A DNA stretch of 8,050 nt from positions 1-8,050 of the forward strand of contig SPBQ01000091.1 in assembly GCA_004525875.1 (NCBI GenBank). Reading direction: 5' to 3'. A program made the translations under genes and the position numbers. The notes beneath the pieces are model-generated. The model did no database searches and was not told the origin of the DNA. It worked only from the letters and a program-made list of their open reading frames with translations. Below are positions 7,029 through 8,050 of the stretch, in pieces. The DNA comes from Myxococcales bacterium (GTDB lineage Bacteria > Desulfobacterota_B > Binatia > UBA1149 > SPBQ01). Every line of letters begins with the position of its first letter. Within the stretch, counting starts at the first letter, position 1.

Positions 7029-7069
7029 CGTCACTCGCCGGGGCGCGGAGCGCGCCCCGGCGAGTGACG
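7029..7069. repeat. Perfect 19-bp inverted repeat with 3-base spacer (GAG)
   Basis: The left arm (7029-7047) and right arm (7051-7069) are exact reverse complements around GAG (7048-7050), and a further G-T wobble pair is possible at 7028/7070. As RNA it is a very stable GC-rich hairpin. It lies between two divergent start codons, and its right arm ends on the first base of the glycosyltransferase GTG codon. No T-run follows on either strand. It could be a terminator-like structure of a GC-rich genome, a translation-blocking leader for the glycosyltransferase, a protein-binding palindrome, or a copy of a dispersed palindromic element. Confidence 0.9.
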
Positions 7070-8050
7070 TGGCGCGCGTAACCATTCTCATGCCTGTTCG
7101 CGACGCGGGGCGCTGGCTCGGTGAATGTCTCGATTCAATCGTTGGTCAGAGTGAATCGGACTGGGATCTCGTTGCGATTGATGACGGCAGTCGTGACGAC
7201 AGCCGAGCGCTCCTCGACGCGCGAGCGGGTTGCGATGCGCGGATCCGTGTGGCGTCGACATCACCCGGGCGGCGCGGACTGGTCGCCGCCCTCAACGCAG
7301 GGCTCGCGCTCGCGCGCTCGCCGCTACTGGCCCGGATGGACGCCGACGACGTGGCTGATCCGCGACGGCTCGAGCGGCAGTGCGCGGCGCTCGATGCCGA
7401 CACGTCCCTTTTCGCCGCCGCCTGCAAGGTCGATCCTTTTCCCGACAGCCAGCTTGGCGACGGCATGCGGCGCTACGTCGACTGGCAGAACGGGCTGCTC
7501 GCGCCGGACCAGATCGCTCGCGACCGCTTCGTCGAATCACCCGTCTTGCACCCGTCGACGATCATGCGCACCGCTGCGCTGCGCGATTCGCTCGGCGGTT
7601 GGCGCGAGACGGGCTGGCCCGAGGACTGGGACCTGTTTCTGCGAGCCCTGGCGGCGGGGCTGCGGATCGGGCGGGTGAACGAGGTGCTCCTGGCCTGGAG
7701 GCTTCACGGACGTCAGGCGACGCGCGTGGATCCGCGCTACGGCGAGGACCGCCTCATGGCTTGCCGCGCGCATCACCTGGCCAACGAGTTGCGCCAGCGA
7801 TCGGTCGGCTGCGCCGGCCGGCCGCTGTGGATTTTGGGCGCCGGCCCGGTGGGGAAGTCGCTCTGCAAATTGCTCGCAATCGAGGGTGTCGTGCCCGCCG
7901 GTTTGGTCGACGTGGATCCGCGCAAGATCGGTGGCCGCGTCCGTGACGGCGTGCGCGCGTGGCCTGTGGTCTCGATGGACGCACTGTTCACGGCCTCGCC
8001 GCGGCCCTACGCGATCTCCGCGGTGGGGCGCCCGGGCGGCCGGACCGACG
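7069..8050 (+). CDS. Family 2 glycosyltransferase fused to a C-terminal Rossmann-like domain (cut by right window edge)
   Basis: The frame is open to the window end, giving 327 codons. The GT2 (GT-A fold) domain spans about 1-245: VTILMPVRDAGRWL (4-17), the nucleotide-binding AIDDGSRD (36-43), LNAGLALAR (75-83), ARMDADD (88-94) with the DxD metal/UDP-sugar motif, SPVLHPSTIMR (157-167), and GWPEDWDLFLR (182-192) with the ED catalytic motif. A second domain begins near 250 with WILGAGPVGKSLCKLL (254-269), a GxGxxG dinucleotide-type loop, followed by VDVDPRKIG (280-288) and ISAVGRPGG (316-324). The role is probably sugar transfer to a cell-surface glycan or lipid; donor and acceptor are unknown. 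GTG 7069 is chosen because the first beta strand (VTILMPV) must be included and ATG 7090 would cut it. A weak GGCGAG (7059-7064) precedes it, buried in the right arm of the inverted repeat. Confidence 0.85.
   Translation, partial: MARVTILMPVRDAGRWLGECLDSIVGQSESDWDLVAIDDGSRDDSRALLDARAGCDARIRVASTSPGRRGLVAALNAGLALARSPLLARMDADDVADPRRLERQCAALDADTSLFAAACKVDPFPDSQLGDGMRRYVDWQNGLLAPDQIARDRFVESPVLHPSTIMRTAALRDSLGGWRETGWPEDWDLFLRALAAGLRIGRVNEVLLAWRLHGRQATRVDPRYGEDRLMACRAHHLANELRQRSVGCAGRPLWILGAGPVGKSLCKLLAIEGVVPAGLVDVDPRKIGGRVRDGVRAWPVVSMDALFTASPRPYAISAVGRPGGRTD

Noticed and set aside
5204..7081. A 625-residue plus-strand open frame
   Set aside because: It is antisense to the flavoenzyme, which has a full set of family motifs; the Arg/Ala/Gly-rich translation shows no domain.
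1..8050. tRNA or rRNA genes, CRISPR arrays, insertion sequences, attachment sites
   Set aside because: No tRNA-like or rRNA-like segments, regularly spaced repeats, transposase motifs or terminal repeats were seen; nearly all bases are explained by protein-coding genes.

Overview
This 8,050-base window is GC-rich (roughly two thirds G+C by eye) and densely coded, with short intergenic gaps and a strong bias to G/C in third codon positions. The gene content (acyl-CoA metabolism, a DUF1499 membrane protein, an alkyl-DHAP-synthase-like flavoenzyme, a glycosyltransferase-Rossmann fusion and an apparent selenoprotein) suggests an uncultivated, aerobic or facultative, high-GC Gram-negative bacterium, perhaps of the former Deltaproteobacteria or a related environmental lineage. 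That placement is inference; no taxonomic marker gene is present.

Layout: (1) Positions 1-1650, minus strand: an AMP-forming acyl-CoA synthetase followed 8 nt later by the first 28 codons of an enoyl-CoA hydratase/isomerase that runs off the left edge. (2) A 138-bp divergent spacer, then a plus-strand DUF1499 membrane protein (1789-2652). (3) A compact plus-strand cluster at 2712-5253: a crotonase-fold protein, a DsbA/FrnE-family thioredoxin-fold protein, and an M20D amidohydrolase. The gaps are 8 nt and a 4-nt overlap, so this is very probably one transcript. (4) A convergent minus-strand FAD-linked oxidase of the alkyl-DHAP synthase type (5297-6934). (5) A divergent spacer with a perfect 19-bp inverted repeat, leading into a plus-strand family 2 glycosyltransferase with a C-terminal Rossmann domain, cut by the right edge (7069-8050).

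The main discovery is in the middle gene of the cluster. Read from ATG 3440, it has one in-frame TGA (3488-3490) exactly where FrnE/DsbA-family proteins carry the first cysteine of their CPWC active site. The motif becomes Sec-Pro-Trp-Cys, and the frame continues intact for another 192 codons to a normal stop. A hairpin with a G-initial apical loop starts 7 nt downstream of the TGA, at the distance expected of a bacterial SECIS element. TGA also ends five of the six complete genes here, so recoding must be local. Routine gene calling would start at an internal TTG (3578) and lose the whole redox site. The gene is best annotated as a selenoprotein of 209 residues.

The cluster joins this redox selenoprotein to a crotonase that keeps only one of the two canonical hydratase glutamates and to a metallo-amidohydrolase. 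A common substrate cannot be deduced from sequence alone.
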